From Sphaerolaimus hirsutus (Eukaryota > Nematoda > Chromadorea > Monhysterida > Sphaerolaimidae): 64,000 bases of DNA. The notes beneath the pieces are model-generated. The model searched no databases. It was not told where the DNA came from and saw only the letters and a list, made by a program, of their open reading frames with translations. Location: the NCBI GenBank assembly GCA_964036195.1, contig OZ038460.1:16371504-16435503 (forward strand), in the 5' to 3' direction. Position numbers and translations under genes: made by a program. Shown in pieces: positions 21,578-33,400 of this stretch. Numbering within the stretch: position 1 is the stretch's first letter; each line of letters opens with the position of its first letter.

Positions 21578-22868
21578 TGTGATGAAGCCACCGAAGTCAG
21601 CGTCTTCTACCACCGAATCCGGCTGCTTCAAGACCGTAGTGAGAAACGGCCTTTAGAGTGGTTGATTTCCCGTTGTAGCCGAACGTCCACTTGTCGACAG
21701 CCAAGTTGAGTTTATTTTGTAGTTGTGTTGAAAAAGGGGGGTTCGAATTGTTTCAGGTACTTTATTTCGATCAGTTTCAGCGTGTTACAAAAGCGCAAAG
21801 CCTAGCGAGCTTCCTAGTCGAAGTTTCTATCGCTAGCTTATTTTGTTCACTTGGGGTGGGTCCGCAGACTGAAGTAAAAACTCTCAAAGTAGCTAAGACA
21901 CGGAAATCACGTATAGAAAAACAGCTACAGTAATTTCCTAATACAAATGCACAAATAGGACATGAATGCAACAAATAAACACATCTAGCCGAAACAGTTG
22001 CCTGATACTGCGCGTGCATACATTCAAACAATTATGGTAAAGAAATACCAAGTACAAATTGGGCTAATAGAAAACTATTAATCTTGAGAGGCGCGAAGTC
22101 GGCAAACTCGGCCGATTTACTAATTTGCTTCAATTTGTCAGAAAACATTGACGCACATTGGAACTAATAAAATAGGGTTTGAAAACTGTAAATAGTAGTG
22201 TAAATGTTCCTAATGACGTAAATAGAATAAGGTATATTCAACATGATAATAATAATCACTTCCTGGAAACGTATGTTGAATAATCTAGCAAATTGGGACT
22301 TATTTGAGGTAAATGGGTATTGTAATTGAGCAGAGTTTATAATATATTCGATTGAGCAAGGTATTATAATTATTAAGTAAATATAAATAGTTGTGAACAG
22401 GGTTATGACAATTATACCTATGCGAAGGGCTTTGTAAAGTAAATGCTAGTTGCACGCAGGGCACCATTTCTCTATTAGGACGCTGGCCTAGATAATTACG
22501 CAGCACGTAAATATTTACAAGATTTGACTTTTGTAAACTGCAAGTAAACTATGCAAATGTATGTATAATCATGATCAGAAAATTACGGCGAGTTGAATGA
22601 GCCTAATTTTATATTAATACACCTAATAATAACATATTTGACCTTCTAACCTAAACATTCCACATAAACCTATCAATAACTTATAGAACACTTTCCTAAT
22701 CGAATATTCTCCATGGGTAAATAATATAGTGCAGGAAATACAATTTGCGTGGTAAATTAATATAGTGCATAAATTGTAAATTAGTGCAAATAAGTAAATG
22801 TGCGAATATGAACCTAATTATCAATTCTCTGTATTTCTTTATCCATCCATTTTGCCACGGTCAGCACA
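21578..22868 (-). repeat. BEL1 5' LTR
   Basis: This 1291-bp partner of 10314-11604 has differences at about five sites: two near 21718-21739, two near 22005-22012 and one near 22217. On the minus strand it begins TGTGCTGACC and ends CTTCATCACA. Confidence 0.93.
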
Positions 22869-22907
22869 CTTGGCGCCATTAGCGCTTGGTGCTGGGGTTC
22901 AGAAAAC

Positions 22908-24330
22908 CAGGGTTGTTAGAATTACTTTTTTTAAAGTGTACGTTAATGTAAAGTATTTTTTTACTCACCACAAAGTATAAAAAATGTAAAATACTTTTTT
23001 ACTCAAACGTACACATAAATGTGAGTACAAATTTTTTCCCCAGGAAACTAAAAAGCAACTGACTTTCTTATTTTTGAAGGCTGTGATCATTAATATTCAA
23101 CTGGACCACTTCTGTAAAAACCATATTTCCCCAAAATACCCCCCCCCTCAAAATGGTCACTACAAATTAGTAGGCCCCCCCTGCTAGGGTGGCAGAATTT
23201 ACTGTACCATACCCTACCATGCCGCATTTTTGGAAAATTTACCATACTGTACCTTATACTGCACTTTCGAGATTGATGGTACTGTACCGTTTATTGCAAA
23301 TATATTTATTTACCATACCGTATTATTTACCGCTAAATAGAAAATTTACCATACTGTACGGTTTACCGCAAGGCCATAACATCTGCAACCCTCCCCCCGC
23401 CCCCTCAAAATACACCCCCCAAATTGAGTTTAAATGGAACATGCTAAAATGATGACTGAATCACATTAGAACATTGTTTATACCATCTACATACTTATAT
23501 CAGTCTACAGAAGCTTATATTTACATGCCAGTTATTGTTGCTATGTTCTACCTCAGCATATGGTACAAACAACGAATAAATTCTGGTGAGTTCCAACAAA
23601 TTCTGGCGAAATAATACCCCCCACAAAATAATCCCCCTTGTCTGACCCCCTCAAAATTTCCACAATCAAGCAGGCACACCAGGGGGGTATTTCAAAGAAA
23701 AACTGTGCATAGCAGTGTAGTCATATTATGCCTACTGTATTTCCTTGAAATACCCCCCCCCCCCCTTGAAATACCCCCCCCTCGTTTGACCTCCCCCCTC
23801 TCGGGACCACTATGAAACAATCACCCCCCCCCCCCAAATTGAGTGTAAAGAGAATGTACATGACAAATACTACAGTTTGTGTTCTGCGTAGTGCAGAACA
23901 CACGTTCAAACAATGTCGGAATCACGTTAGAACAGTGTTTATACCATCTACGTACTAATATTAGTCTACAGGAGTCTTTACATGTCAGTTATTGATGCAT
24001 TTTTCTACCCCAGCGCACATCACAAACAACGATTTTGTACTAGGATTTCAAAAAAGTTCTAGGAAATAATAACCCCCCCTCGAAATACCCCCCCCCTCGT
24101 TGAACCTCCCCCCCTCTCGATAGCACTATGAAACAATCACCCCCGGGGGGTATTTCAAGGAAATACGGTAAATATGTTCCACATTAAATTTTTTTAAATA
24201 CATTTTCTTTCCACGTAAGCTTTAAAAGTGTACACATACATGCAAGTACATTACTTTTAAAGTATATGTAAACATATTTACCGCGTACTCGCATTTATCG
24301 AGTAAACGTACGTACCTTTTAACAACTGTG
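22908..24330. mobile_element. hAT element (CAGGGTTGTTA termini) with nested repeats
   Basis: The ends are CAGGGTTGTTAGAATTAC and TTTTAACAACTGTG, flanked by identical 8-bp duplications CAGAAAAC (22900-22907 and 24331-24338). Both ends carry AAGTGTACGTTAATGTAAAG-like motif clusters and their complements. The interior holds a TAGGGTGGCAGA-family copy (about 23183-23395) and several C-run segments of the CCGTATTTCC family. There is no transposase frame. Confidence 0.85.
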
Positions 24331-24395
24331 CAGAAAACCACCATAGCACTTTTGGCACCTGATGCCAAAGTCCTGGCACTTTTTCCATCACCAGG

Positions 24396-24780
24396 TAAGA
24401 CAAATTGTCGTCACAAAAAAAACACGTTCACAGCTTTTGCTGACTTTTGACCACTTTGTGGTCTTGGTCCATGTTGTGCGTGACGACAATTTGTAATCGT
24501 CACTCTTGCAAAATGTGAAAATCAATTTTTTTTCAATTTGTCGGCAATCGTTTTTTGACCTCCTACAACTTCGGCGACAACAAAAGGAATCAATGGTCTA
24601 TAACTCTTTAACGACCAAGCTGATATAATTGAAATCTGCCATGCTTATACACCCAAGTACGATATTTTCTCAACCAATTTTTCACAAAAATATGGAACTT
24701 TACACGCGACTTATGGAGCTTTTTAAAGTGTCATTTTTGTGTTTTGTCGTCACCCAAAAATCCGTGTAAACGCTGCCTAA
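24396..24780. repeat. Repeat related to 4638-5050
   Basis: It shares TCACAAAAAAAACACGTTCA with the earlier copy and ends in CACCCAAAAATCCGTGTAAA, the inverse of the other copy's start. It is probably the remaining end of one DNA-transposon family. Confidence 0.45.
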
Positions 24781-24969
24781 CACTTTTCATCAAAACCAAG
24801 TTTTTTTGCATTTAGCATTTATTTCCATTTAACATTGAGAAAAAGCGTAGTCAAATTTGCCGATGAACACAGATTAAGTCCAGCTAGTCATCAAATTGTC
24901 GCAGTTCTCACGTGGGCGAAATGTAGGTATTTAGGTATCCCGACATTTTTTGGGCATTCCGATTTCTTT

Positions 24970-25630
24970 TTACCGTATTTCCTCGAAATACCCCCGGGGG
25001 TGATTGTTTCAGAGTGAGAATTTTGAGGGGGGGGGGGGGGTTAAACGAGGGGTCGGGTATTTCGAGGGGGGGGCTTATTATTTCACAAGAAATTTTTTCG
25101 AACTCACGGTACTAATTTGTGTTTGTAACTTAGGTCGACGTAGAAAAATTCAACAATAAGCACCATGTTTAAGGGTCTATAGACTTCGATAAGTACCGTA
25201 TTTCCTCGAAATACCCCCCGGGGGGTGATTGTTTCATAGTGGTCCCGAGAGGGGGGGGGGGGGGTTAAACGAGGGGGGGGTATTATTTCACAATTTTTGA
25301 AAATTTTTGAAAACCAAGTACGAAATTGTCGTCTGAAACGTACGCAGACGGCGAAAAATGCAACAAAAACCGCCATTTATAAGGTTCTGTAGACTAATAT
25401 TAGTATGTAGATGGTAAATATGTACACTGTTCTAACGTGACACCGACATTGTTTTAACGTGTGTTCTGCAGTACACAGAACACAAACTACAGTTATTGTC
25501 ATGTACGTTCCCTTTACACTCAATTTGGTGGGGGGTATTTCGAGGGGGGGGGTGATTGTTTCATAGTGGTCCCGAGAGGGGGGGGGGTCAAACGAGGGGG
25601 GGGGGGGTATTTCGAGGAAATACGGTATGT
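24970..25630. repeat. Cluster of CCGTATTTCC / G-run repeats
   Basis: TACCGTATTTCCTCGAAATA followed by C runs begins at 24971 and again near 25196. The inverse TATTTCGAGGAAATACGGTA closes the cluster at 25630. Between them lie G runs of 8-13 and a shared unit GATTGTTTCATAGTGGTCCC. Terminal inversion is clear, but copies overlap and are partly nested. Short frames here are low-complexity artefacts. Confidence 0.65.
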
Positions 25631-25811
25631 AGATGGTATAAACCATGTTCTAACGTAAATAACACAGTCATTGTTTTTAACAGTGTTCAGCATTGACCAG
25701 GTCACAAACAGCAGCTTTTTTGATCTTCGTCCTCTATACACTCAATTGGGGGGGGGGTATTTCGAGGGGGTGGGTAATTATTTCATAGTGACCATTTTGA
25801 GAGGGGGGATT

Positions 25812-25915
25812 TCGGCTTCACGTGTCGCACAGAGATCTTCCAATGCGCTTGCCGTAATATTCAACATCGTCGCAAGTGCATTTGGAGATCGCTCTGCGAC
25901 ACGTGAAGCCAAAAT
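25812..25915. repeat. About 100-bp palindrome
   Basis: GGCTTCACGTGTCGCACAGA on the left is matched by TCTGCGACACGTGAAGCC on the right, and most of the interior pairs too (GATCTTCCAATGCGCTTGC against GCAAGTGCATTTGGAGATC). It is a small MITE-like hairpin. Confidence 0.6.
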
Positions 25916-26533
25916 CTGAGTTGACACAGACCAGTTGACACACGTGTCAACTGTTCTGTGCGGGTCGCATTTTCTGAATACAAAATATGAACTACGCTTT
26001 GCCAAGCCCAAAACATGCGTGGAGCCATTTCGCCTGGTATCATGGTATTGATATTGTCTAGTATTTATGATAAAATTGGATAAACGAAATAATCAACATC
26101 AAAATGGAACTTTCGACAAAAGACATAAGACGCACACATTGAAAAACTTCCCGAAAAATCATGCTTCTCAAATGAAATCAGCTGTAAAGTGAAAATTAAA
26201 ATAGTGCCGATGAAGCCACTTTTGAAAAACACTCACAAAAATCCCTTGAAAGTCAGGCAAAGGGATGGCCGGAGTTTTTGAATGGTTTTAAAAACAAACG
26301 TTTTTTTTTGTAAATAATGCAGGCGTCAGAACCGTTTTTTAACAAAGTAAACTGTATTTTGCTGTAAATACTGATTCACTAGGTATTTTACCAGCCGGCA
26401 ATCATCACAATGTAAATACTGTTTATCTTTATGGTGACTTATTGTAGCCATTTGGGAGGGTTTGAAACAAGGCTGTTTGAAAAAACACGCTTTCCCATCT
26501 CTAGTCAGGCACTATAAATCCTGGTCAGGCACT

Positions 26534-27009
26534 TAACGATGGCAAACCCCCCAGAAAAAAGTATTTAAATTTTTAAGTATTTTTTTAAATGACTTTTCGA
26601 ATGTTTCCCCAAAAGAGTTTTAGAATTTTCGAATATTTTGGGTAGTTTTCGAATTTTTTGGTAGTTTTTGAATTTTTTGGGTAGTTTTCGAATTTTAAAA
26701 ATAGTTTTCAAATTTTTTGACAAAATTTTTATTCAAAACTTTATTTAACTCGGAACTCAACGTTTTACATCTTTATTACAGCTCAGACACACCGCAAGTC
26801 AATTGTCAATTGATTTAGATACCTAGTTGAACTTAGAATACATATCAATGCCTCGAAGTACCTAAAAAAATTCGAAAAGTCTTTGAATTTTTTGAAAAAA
26901 ATCGATTTTTATGTATTTTTTCACCGCGTGCTCAAAAATTCGAAAAGTCCAAAAAATTCGAAAATTCGAAAACGTTTTCGAATTTTCGAATCATTTGTTG
27001 CCATCGTTA
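26534..27009. mobile_element. hAT MITE with TTCGAATTTTCGAA interior
   Basis: Inverted ends TAACGATGGCAAAC and GTTGCCATCGTTA are flanked by identical 8-bp duplications CAGGCACT (26526-26533 and 27010-27017). Both sides are filled with TTCGAA / TTTTCGAATTTT units. It is non-coding. Confidence 0.85.
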
Positions 27010-27395
27010 CAGGCACTATAAATGCTTAAAAAGCACTATAAATCACACAAAGGCCGGTCGGTCAGTTTTATGCATGGGCATAGTGTCAGCTTCGGCGTAA
27101 TTCGGCGGCATCCACTGCGGTCTCATGTAATTATTCTGTTTGTCGCGCGCCTGTGACGATTTAATGAAAGGACATTTTTAATTTGGAAATTTTGAAATAA
27201 GTGACGAATGTGTCTAATACGATTTCTACTGCTCAAGTTTTTTCAATGATCTGAATCTGGATACACGTTGATGTCCTATTTATTTTTCATAAGTCGTACA
27301 CGCCACACTGAGCCGGGGGTGGGGGTGTTCAAGGGGGTAGATTCAGGGGTTCACCAAAGAGGGGTATTTGCCAAATCCACCAAAAGTTAAAGCAA

Positions 27396-27475
27396 TCAGA
27401 TGTTGTGAGAGGTAATTTCTGGTTCTCTATTCAGATCCGGTATGTTAGATTTCACAGTAAACTGCGCGACCAGCA
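27396..27475 (-). CDS. Innexin A exon 8, distal piece with stop codon
   Basis: Beyond the composite insertion the same frame continues for about 26 codons ([13 protein letters not shown]...) to TGA at 27396-27398. With the near piece (29537-29741) it totals 285 nt, an exact multiple of three. Confidence 0.65.
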
Positions 27476-30400
27476 GTCTATACCAGAGTTGCAAAAACGT
27501 ATTTTCGTTTACCCGAGATACCCGGCTATTCGGGTATTTATACTTTTGCGTTTTATTTTACGTATTCCCAGGTATTTAAAAAATACCTTACGTTTTAGTA
27601 TTTATACCCAAAAATTTGAAAAGGTATTTACGTTTACGTTTCCAAAAATACCAGTATTTTAACAAATCTGGTGCCAATCCCAAACCCTGTAAAATGTCAA
27701 ATGTCATTAGCATTGAAAAAACGGCCAATTTTGAGAAAATATAATTAAATATTATCTCAGAAAATCTCTCAAGGAAAAAATATAATTAAATCTCTCGCCT
27801 CATTTTAGAAAATATAATTAAATCTCTGAGAAAATCTTTTTCAGTTCAAAAAAATCTCTCAACTTGACTTATGCTTTAATTGGTATTTCAAGTTTAAGCT
27901 AAAGCTTAAAGATGCTACAGATGCTAAAGCTTAGTTTTTTAAACTTTAGTTGTTTAAGCTTTAGCTTTGTTTAAGTTTTTCATCAACAATTTTATCAACA
28001 CATTGTCTACTGACAGCATGCATTGTACTACTATTAAAGGCATTGCCATCATCGCAGCTTGTCAGTCCCTAATAGGTTAGGGTGCTCGTGTTCTATACGA
28101 GAGGTACAAGATCGATTTCCGCCTATGGCAGTTGCAATTTTGCACTCTTTCTCTACCATATACTATCTGACTAAAAAATAAAAGTATTTAGGTACATGTT
28201 TCCTCATAAAAGTATACATGAATTTCAGGTGTGATGATTCCAACATAATTTTTCAGATGACTTTTTTCACCAAATTTTGGTAATTATGTCAAAGCATGCA
28301 GTCAACATAGTTGTTAAAACATATTTACATTTACTCAAACATGCATATACTTGAGTACTGAGTAAATACATTTACATTTCCTTTGAAAAAGGTACCAGTA
28401 CTCACCTTTATGTATACTTTTTGAAAGTACACAAGTACAGAAAATGTATTTCAGATCAGTTTTTATATAAGCTTTTTCAAGCCATATAATGGAAAAGGGG
28501 AAGAAAAACCCTCAAAAATAGGGACACACTACTAGGGTGTCAAATTTCCGTTTTCCGTTACCGTTTTCAGCAGGCAAATTTTTTCCGTTTTCCGTTCCGT
28601 TTTCCGGCTGCTGAAATTTTTTTCCCGTTTTCCGTTCCGTTTTCCGGTCACTATTTTTTTCCGTTTCCGTTTTTCCGGCTCATTTTCCGTTTTCCGGCTA
28701 AATTTCAAATTTTTCCGCCTTTTTTTCGTTTTCCGGCTCAATTTCCAGTTTTTTAGCCTTTTTTCTGTTTTCCGCCTCAATTTTTGTTTTTGCGCATCAT
28801 TTCACTTTTTTCTGGCTCAACTTTCTGTTTTCTGTTCCAGCCAAACTGGTAAACATTCATGCAGATTGTCAATTATGTAAAAATTTTCTGTTTCCAGCAA
28901 AATTTATGCAATTTTTTTCCACTTCCAGCAAAATTTCAGCAAATTTTATCCATTTTCTGGCAAAATTTCAGCAAATTTTTCTGTTTCTATGCAAATTTCA
29001 TTTTTCCGTTTCCGTTTTTCCGGCCCCTTTTTCCGTTTTCCGGCCACTGAAATTTTTTTTCCGTTTCCGTTTTCCGTCAAGTGCAAAATTTTTTCTGTTT
29101 TCCGTTCCGTTTTCCGGCCGCTGAAATATTTTTCCGTTTTCCGTAAAAATTTTGTTTTGACACCCTACACACTACCTAAAGCAGTGCATAAAATATTTCA
29201 TCACGCTGCAAATATTCACTATTCACCAAATTTTCACTTTCCACCAGTTAAAATCATTGCGCTTTGTTGGCTGAATATTCAATCATTGCTAAAAATCAAT
29301 ACATCACACATGTTTTAGAGAGAGATTTTCTCAAGAGATTTTCTCAATCAGAGAAAATATAATTAAATCTCTCTGGAAAATCTAAAATGAATCTCAGAAA
29401 AATACAAATCTCAGAAAATCTTATATTGGCTGCCAACCGAGTTGCCATTTTGCAGGGCATTTTACGTGACTTTTGACACTTTGCATGACATTTGACATTT
29501 CACAGGACATTTTACAGGGACTAGCACCGCCCCCTAGTCTATACCATAAACATAGCACAAAGGAATTAACCATCTGCTCTTTCTCCCTATCATCGATCCA
29601 CAATTGCCACACTTTTCCAGCGACCATACTCGCCACCGTGTCCGAACTATTTGCCTCGATTAATTTCAGAGCGGTGCAGCCGTCGACCTTCAAGAAATTG
29701 GTTACAAACATCTGCACGTCCATTGGCGGGAGGGGTGACGCCTGCGGGGGGGGGGGGGGGTAAAATTGTAGTTACGAAAATATACTTTGTGCACTGACAT
29801 TGGACAAGTGAAAGTGTTTATATACTCGGGTGACATTCCAGCCTGCATTTTTCCAGAGGAAACACTCCATCATGACGTCATAACCGCAGTGTGCAGTGAA
29901 CTGCGGCTGACTGAACACTTCCATGACGCATGACGCCCTGTCTCATGCGGATGTTTCATCACGTCGTTTCATAAATTCTCGGCTGGCCGTCTGCCAGCCG
30001 AAGACATAACTCCTACCGTATTTCCTCGAAATACCCCCCCTCGTTTAACCCCCCCCCCCTCTCGGGACCACTATGAAACATCTATCACCCCCCGGGGGGT
30101 ATTTCGAGGAAATACGGTATCTGTTTGTAGAGTATCGTGTCTGCCGAGAATACGATGTTTCAAAATTACAGCATTTTCAAACTTGGCATTTTTTCTGCGC
30201 TTGTTTCGTCACTTAAATATCTGAAGTAGCACTTTCCCGGGAAATTTGATCCTAAATCGTGATCCTCTTGAACCCTACTTGCTACTTCAAAATGTTGTTC
30301 AAAAAAATTGAAAACCGCCACCAAACCAACCACCTCGCATGCATCCAGCAATCTCTGAACAAAGTCGAGTCTGAATCGCTCAAAAATGACGAATTTCATC

Positions 30401-33400
30401 CACATGAGCAGGGTTGGTTTTATAAAAATTCATTTTAGTAAAATTGTATAAAAATTGTATAAAAATTTTATTTTATTTTAATTTTATTCTTGTTTCATTT
30501 TATTTTATTTTATTTTATTCCCAAAAGTCATTAATAAAATAAAATGACACATTTTACAAAAATTTTACAAAAATTTTACAAAATTTTTACAAAAAATCAG
30601 AATCATGCATGCAAGGCCAGAAAAATGTTATAATTAGACCTATACATGAAAAACCTGTGACAAATTTTTCCCTTACTTTTCAAAAGTTGCATGCAGTATG
30701 TATTGTTAGCTAGCTGCAAGTGTAAAGTTACAATTATTGATAAGAATGGTTTGCATTTTCAGTAGAAGGACTAGTGGTGTGTGCTGGGCTGGGCACATTT
30801 GTAAAATGTAATGCAATTTGTCAATTGTCATGACAAATGTGAAGTTAAGTGTCACTTGTCAATCAAAATGTCAAGTGTCATGTCAAATTTCAAGCAAAGT
30901 GGCAATTGTCATGACAAATGTCATGCAAAGTGTAAATCGTGTATCCAAATCTTGTGTTTTTGTATCCATAGTATGTTTTGTATCCAAATCTTATGTTTTT
31001 GTATCCAAATGTTCACATAAGATTTGGATTCAACAACAACATAATTTGGATACAAAACATAAGATTTAGATATAAAACATAACATTTGGACACAATTGAT
31101 ACTTTATTTTTTACATGTCATGACAATTTACATTTTACCTTACATTTGTCATGACAATTGACACTTTGCATGACCTTTGACACTTTACACTTGGGACTGC
31201 TCCCAGATCCATGAATAAACAGGTAAAAACTCAAGCAACAAGATAAAATTTTACAAAAACTATGAATTTTTTTTACAATTTTACAAAAATATGAATTTTT
31301 ATACAATTTTACAAAAATTTTACAAAAATTCGAATTTTTATACAATTTTTATTTTTATTCTTAAATTTTCCATTTTATTTTATTTTATTTTATTCTTGAA
31401 TATTCCATTTTATTTTTATTTTATTTTTATTTTTTTCTGAGATTTTGCCAACCCTGCACATGAGCAAATCGTAGCTGGTCACAACGAATAGTATGCAAAA
31501 CCAGAACCACAAAAAGAGGAACACTTTTTCGTTGAACATGTTTATCATCAGGACACATTGCACTGTCCAGCGATGGGTGTTGCCCAGTTGACGGATCTGA
31601 AGTTGACTCGAGTTGACATCTCAAACTTAAGTTTCTTTTATATCATAGCCGCGTGGGTTTAAACAAGGGCCATTACTGCATTCGTGTAAATCTTTCTGTA
31701 AGTAATGACCATTCTCACTATATTTCATTATCACTTAGGTAACTTCACATTGTGCGACATTACCGTCGGTTCACGCTATTTCCCCCGTCAAGTTACAATC
31801 ACCACCATAGTTGTTAAAACGTATTTTATTTACGTTCACTGGATAAATTACGAATACTCGTAAATTTACGAAATACGTTTACGTTTCCTCCCGAAAAAAT
31901 GCCAGTACTCTCTTACTCGCGTACTTTCAAAAATACGCGAGTACAGAAAATGTATTTCAGATGGGCTTTTATAAAGGGTTTTTCAATGCATAAAGGAGAA
32001 AAGGGAGAAAAAGTGACAAAATAGCTTTAAAAATATGCGAAAAAACACTAACTAGTGAATTTGAGGGTGAAAAAGTATGAAAATTAGTGCGTTTGAGTGA
32101 AAGCTCGGGCAAAATTTTTCAGGAATACCCACTTTTACGTTTTCCAGGGACAAAAGTAATTTATTCAAGTTTAATCATTAGCAAAAAGTAAACACTTTTA
32201 CTTTACATTTTTTGTACTCAACGGTGAGTAAAAAATACTTAACGTTTACGTTTACATTCATGAAAGTTCAGTTCTTTTAACATCTCTGATAGAATAACAT
32301 TACCTTTTCGACGAACCGCGAATTGTCTTTTCAAAAAACAAACAAACCATGAAATCGCACAGGGTGACTCTAGGAAACAATCCGGTGGCTGGCCAGGTAT
32401 TTTCATTGGCCAAATCCACTATCAAATCCATGCCCCAAAATACGCCGCTGGTGCCCAAAAATCCTTGCAATATGTAGAATTGCAAAATCAAATTGCCCCA
32501 ATGGGCCCATTTGAGCAGAATGTATAACACCGAGACATAGCAGCCATGTGACAGGAATAGGAGTCTGCGAGAATTTTTGTTCAAGAAGGTAGTAAAAACT
32601 ATTCGAGGGTTACAGTATTCTACCAGAGTTGCGAAAGTGTATTTACACATACCCGAAATACCCGGGTAAATGGGTATTTATATTTACACTTACACTTTTA
32701 TAAAATACCCGTACACTTTTTTTTACACTTTCCTGGGCAGAATACCAGGGTACAGAAAGTGTATTTTTTTTCTTTCAAATGTTTTGAGAAAGCATAAAAC
32801 AGACATGTATTGTAGAAAATTGGCAAATGTGCAAACTAGGACTATCTTTGACCTTTGAACAGTACTCATGGTATTCTACAGTTTCATCATACTTTTGTAA
32901 AAAGAACAAGATCAATTGAAATTCACCAGCTGGACACAAAGTCGACTGGCTTTTGCATTGATATTTGCTGCATGTACATTATTGCATTTAAACAGTGTGT
33001 ATCACATTGCTTAATCTGTAAAATATCAACACCGAAAAAGTGCCATTATGAGGCAACTTCATACCACTAAATCTGTTACAGTCTGAAATGTTTCATAATT
33101 GGCAGTAAAATGTGAAATAATGAATGAAAATGATAGATAAATTGATCTTAAGGTGAATTCAGTGGTGTTTTCTAATGCTCAACAGTGCGAGCTCTTTATA
33201 AAAAATTTTTACACTTACACTTTTTTACACTTTCCTGGGTATTTTAAAAATACCTTACACTTTTGGTATCCATACTTTAAATTTGGAAAGTGTATTAACA
33301 CTTACACTTACACTTTCCAAAAAAACAGTATTTTAACAACTCTGTATTCTACAGATATGGCCATGAGTAGTCATGGGAAAGTGCCAGGACTTTGGCGCCA

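Larger units (their letters stand above)
10314..22868 (-). mobile_element. BEL1: full-length BEL/Pao LTR retrotransposon with env-like gene
   Basis: Two 1291-bp LTRs (10314-11604 and 21578-22868) differ at only about five positions by eye. They are flanked by the 5-bp target duplication CTTGG (10309-10313 and 22869-22873). The element reads on the minus strand, so the 5' LTR is the right one. A tRNA-type primer-binding site follows it directly. One long frame gives Gag, aspartic protease, RT, RNase H, integrase and an envelope-like protein in the order Gag-PR-RT-RH-IN-Env, the BEL/Pao order. A leader of about 1.2 kb (20350-21560) separates the primer site from the first ATG. High LTR identity means a recent insertion. 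Confidence 0.93.
10072..24393. mobile_element. GCGCC/GGCACC hAT MITE split by BEL1 and by a second hAT
   Basis: The left part (10072-10313) starts TAGTCATAGAAAAGCACCAT. The middle part is 22874-22907. The right part (24339-24393) ends CACTTTTTCCATCACCA. The flanks GGTGAGAC (10064-10071) and GGTAAGAC (24394-24401) are an 8-bp duplication with one change. The interior repeats GGCACTTTTGGTGCTTGGCA-like words and their complements. Removing the two insertions leaves an element of about 330 bp of the family seen intact at 45652-46251. Confidence 0.65.

Noticed and set aside
28070..28140. tRNA-like segment with an arm CTCGT-GTTCTAT-ACGAG
   Set aside because: A plausible anticodon arm, but no proper D arm, acceptor pairing or B-box match; at most a decayed SINE head.
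28532..29318. Lys/Arg-rich and Phe-rich ORFs
   Set aside because: Direct translations of the TTTTCCG motif array.
30409..31456. The hAT in exon 7 as a spliced intron
   Set aside because: No GT at its start and no AG at its end on the gene strand; CTG borders the right side.
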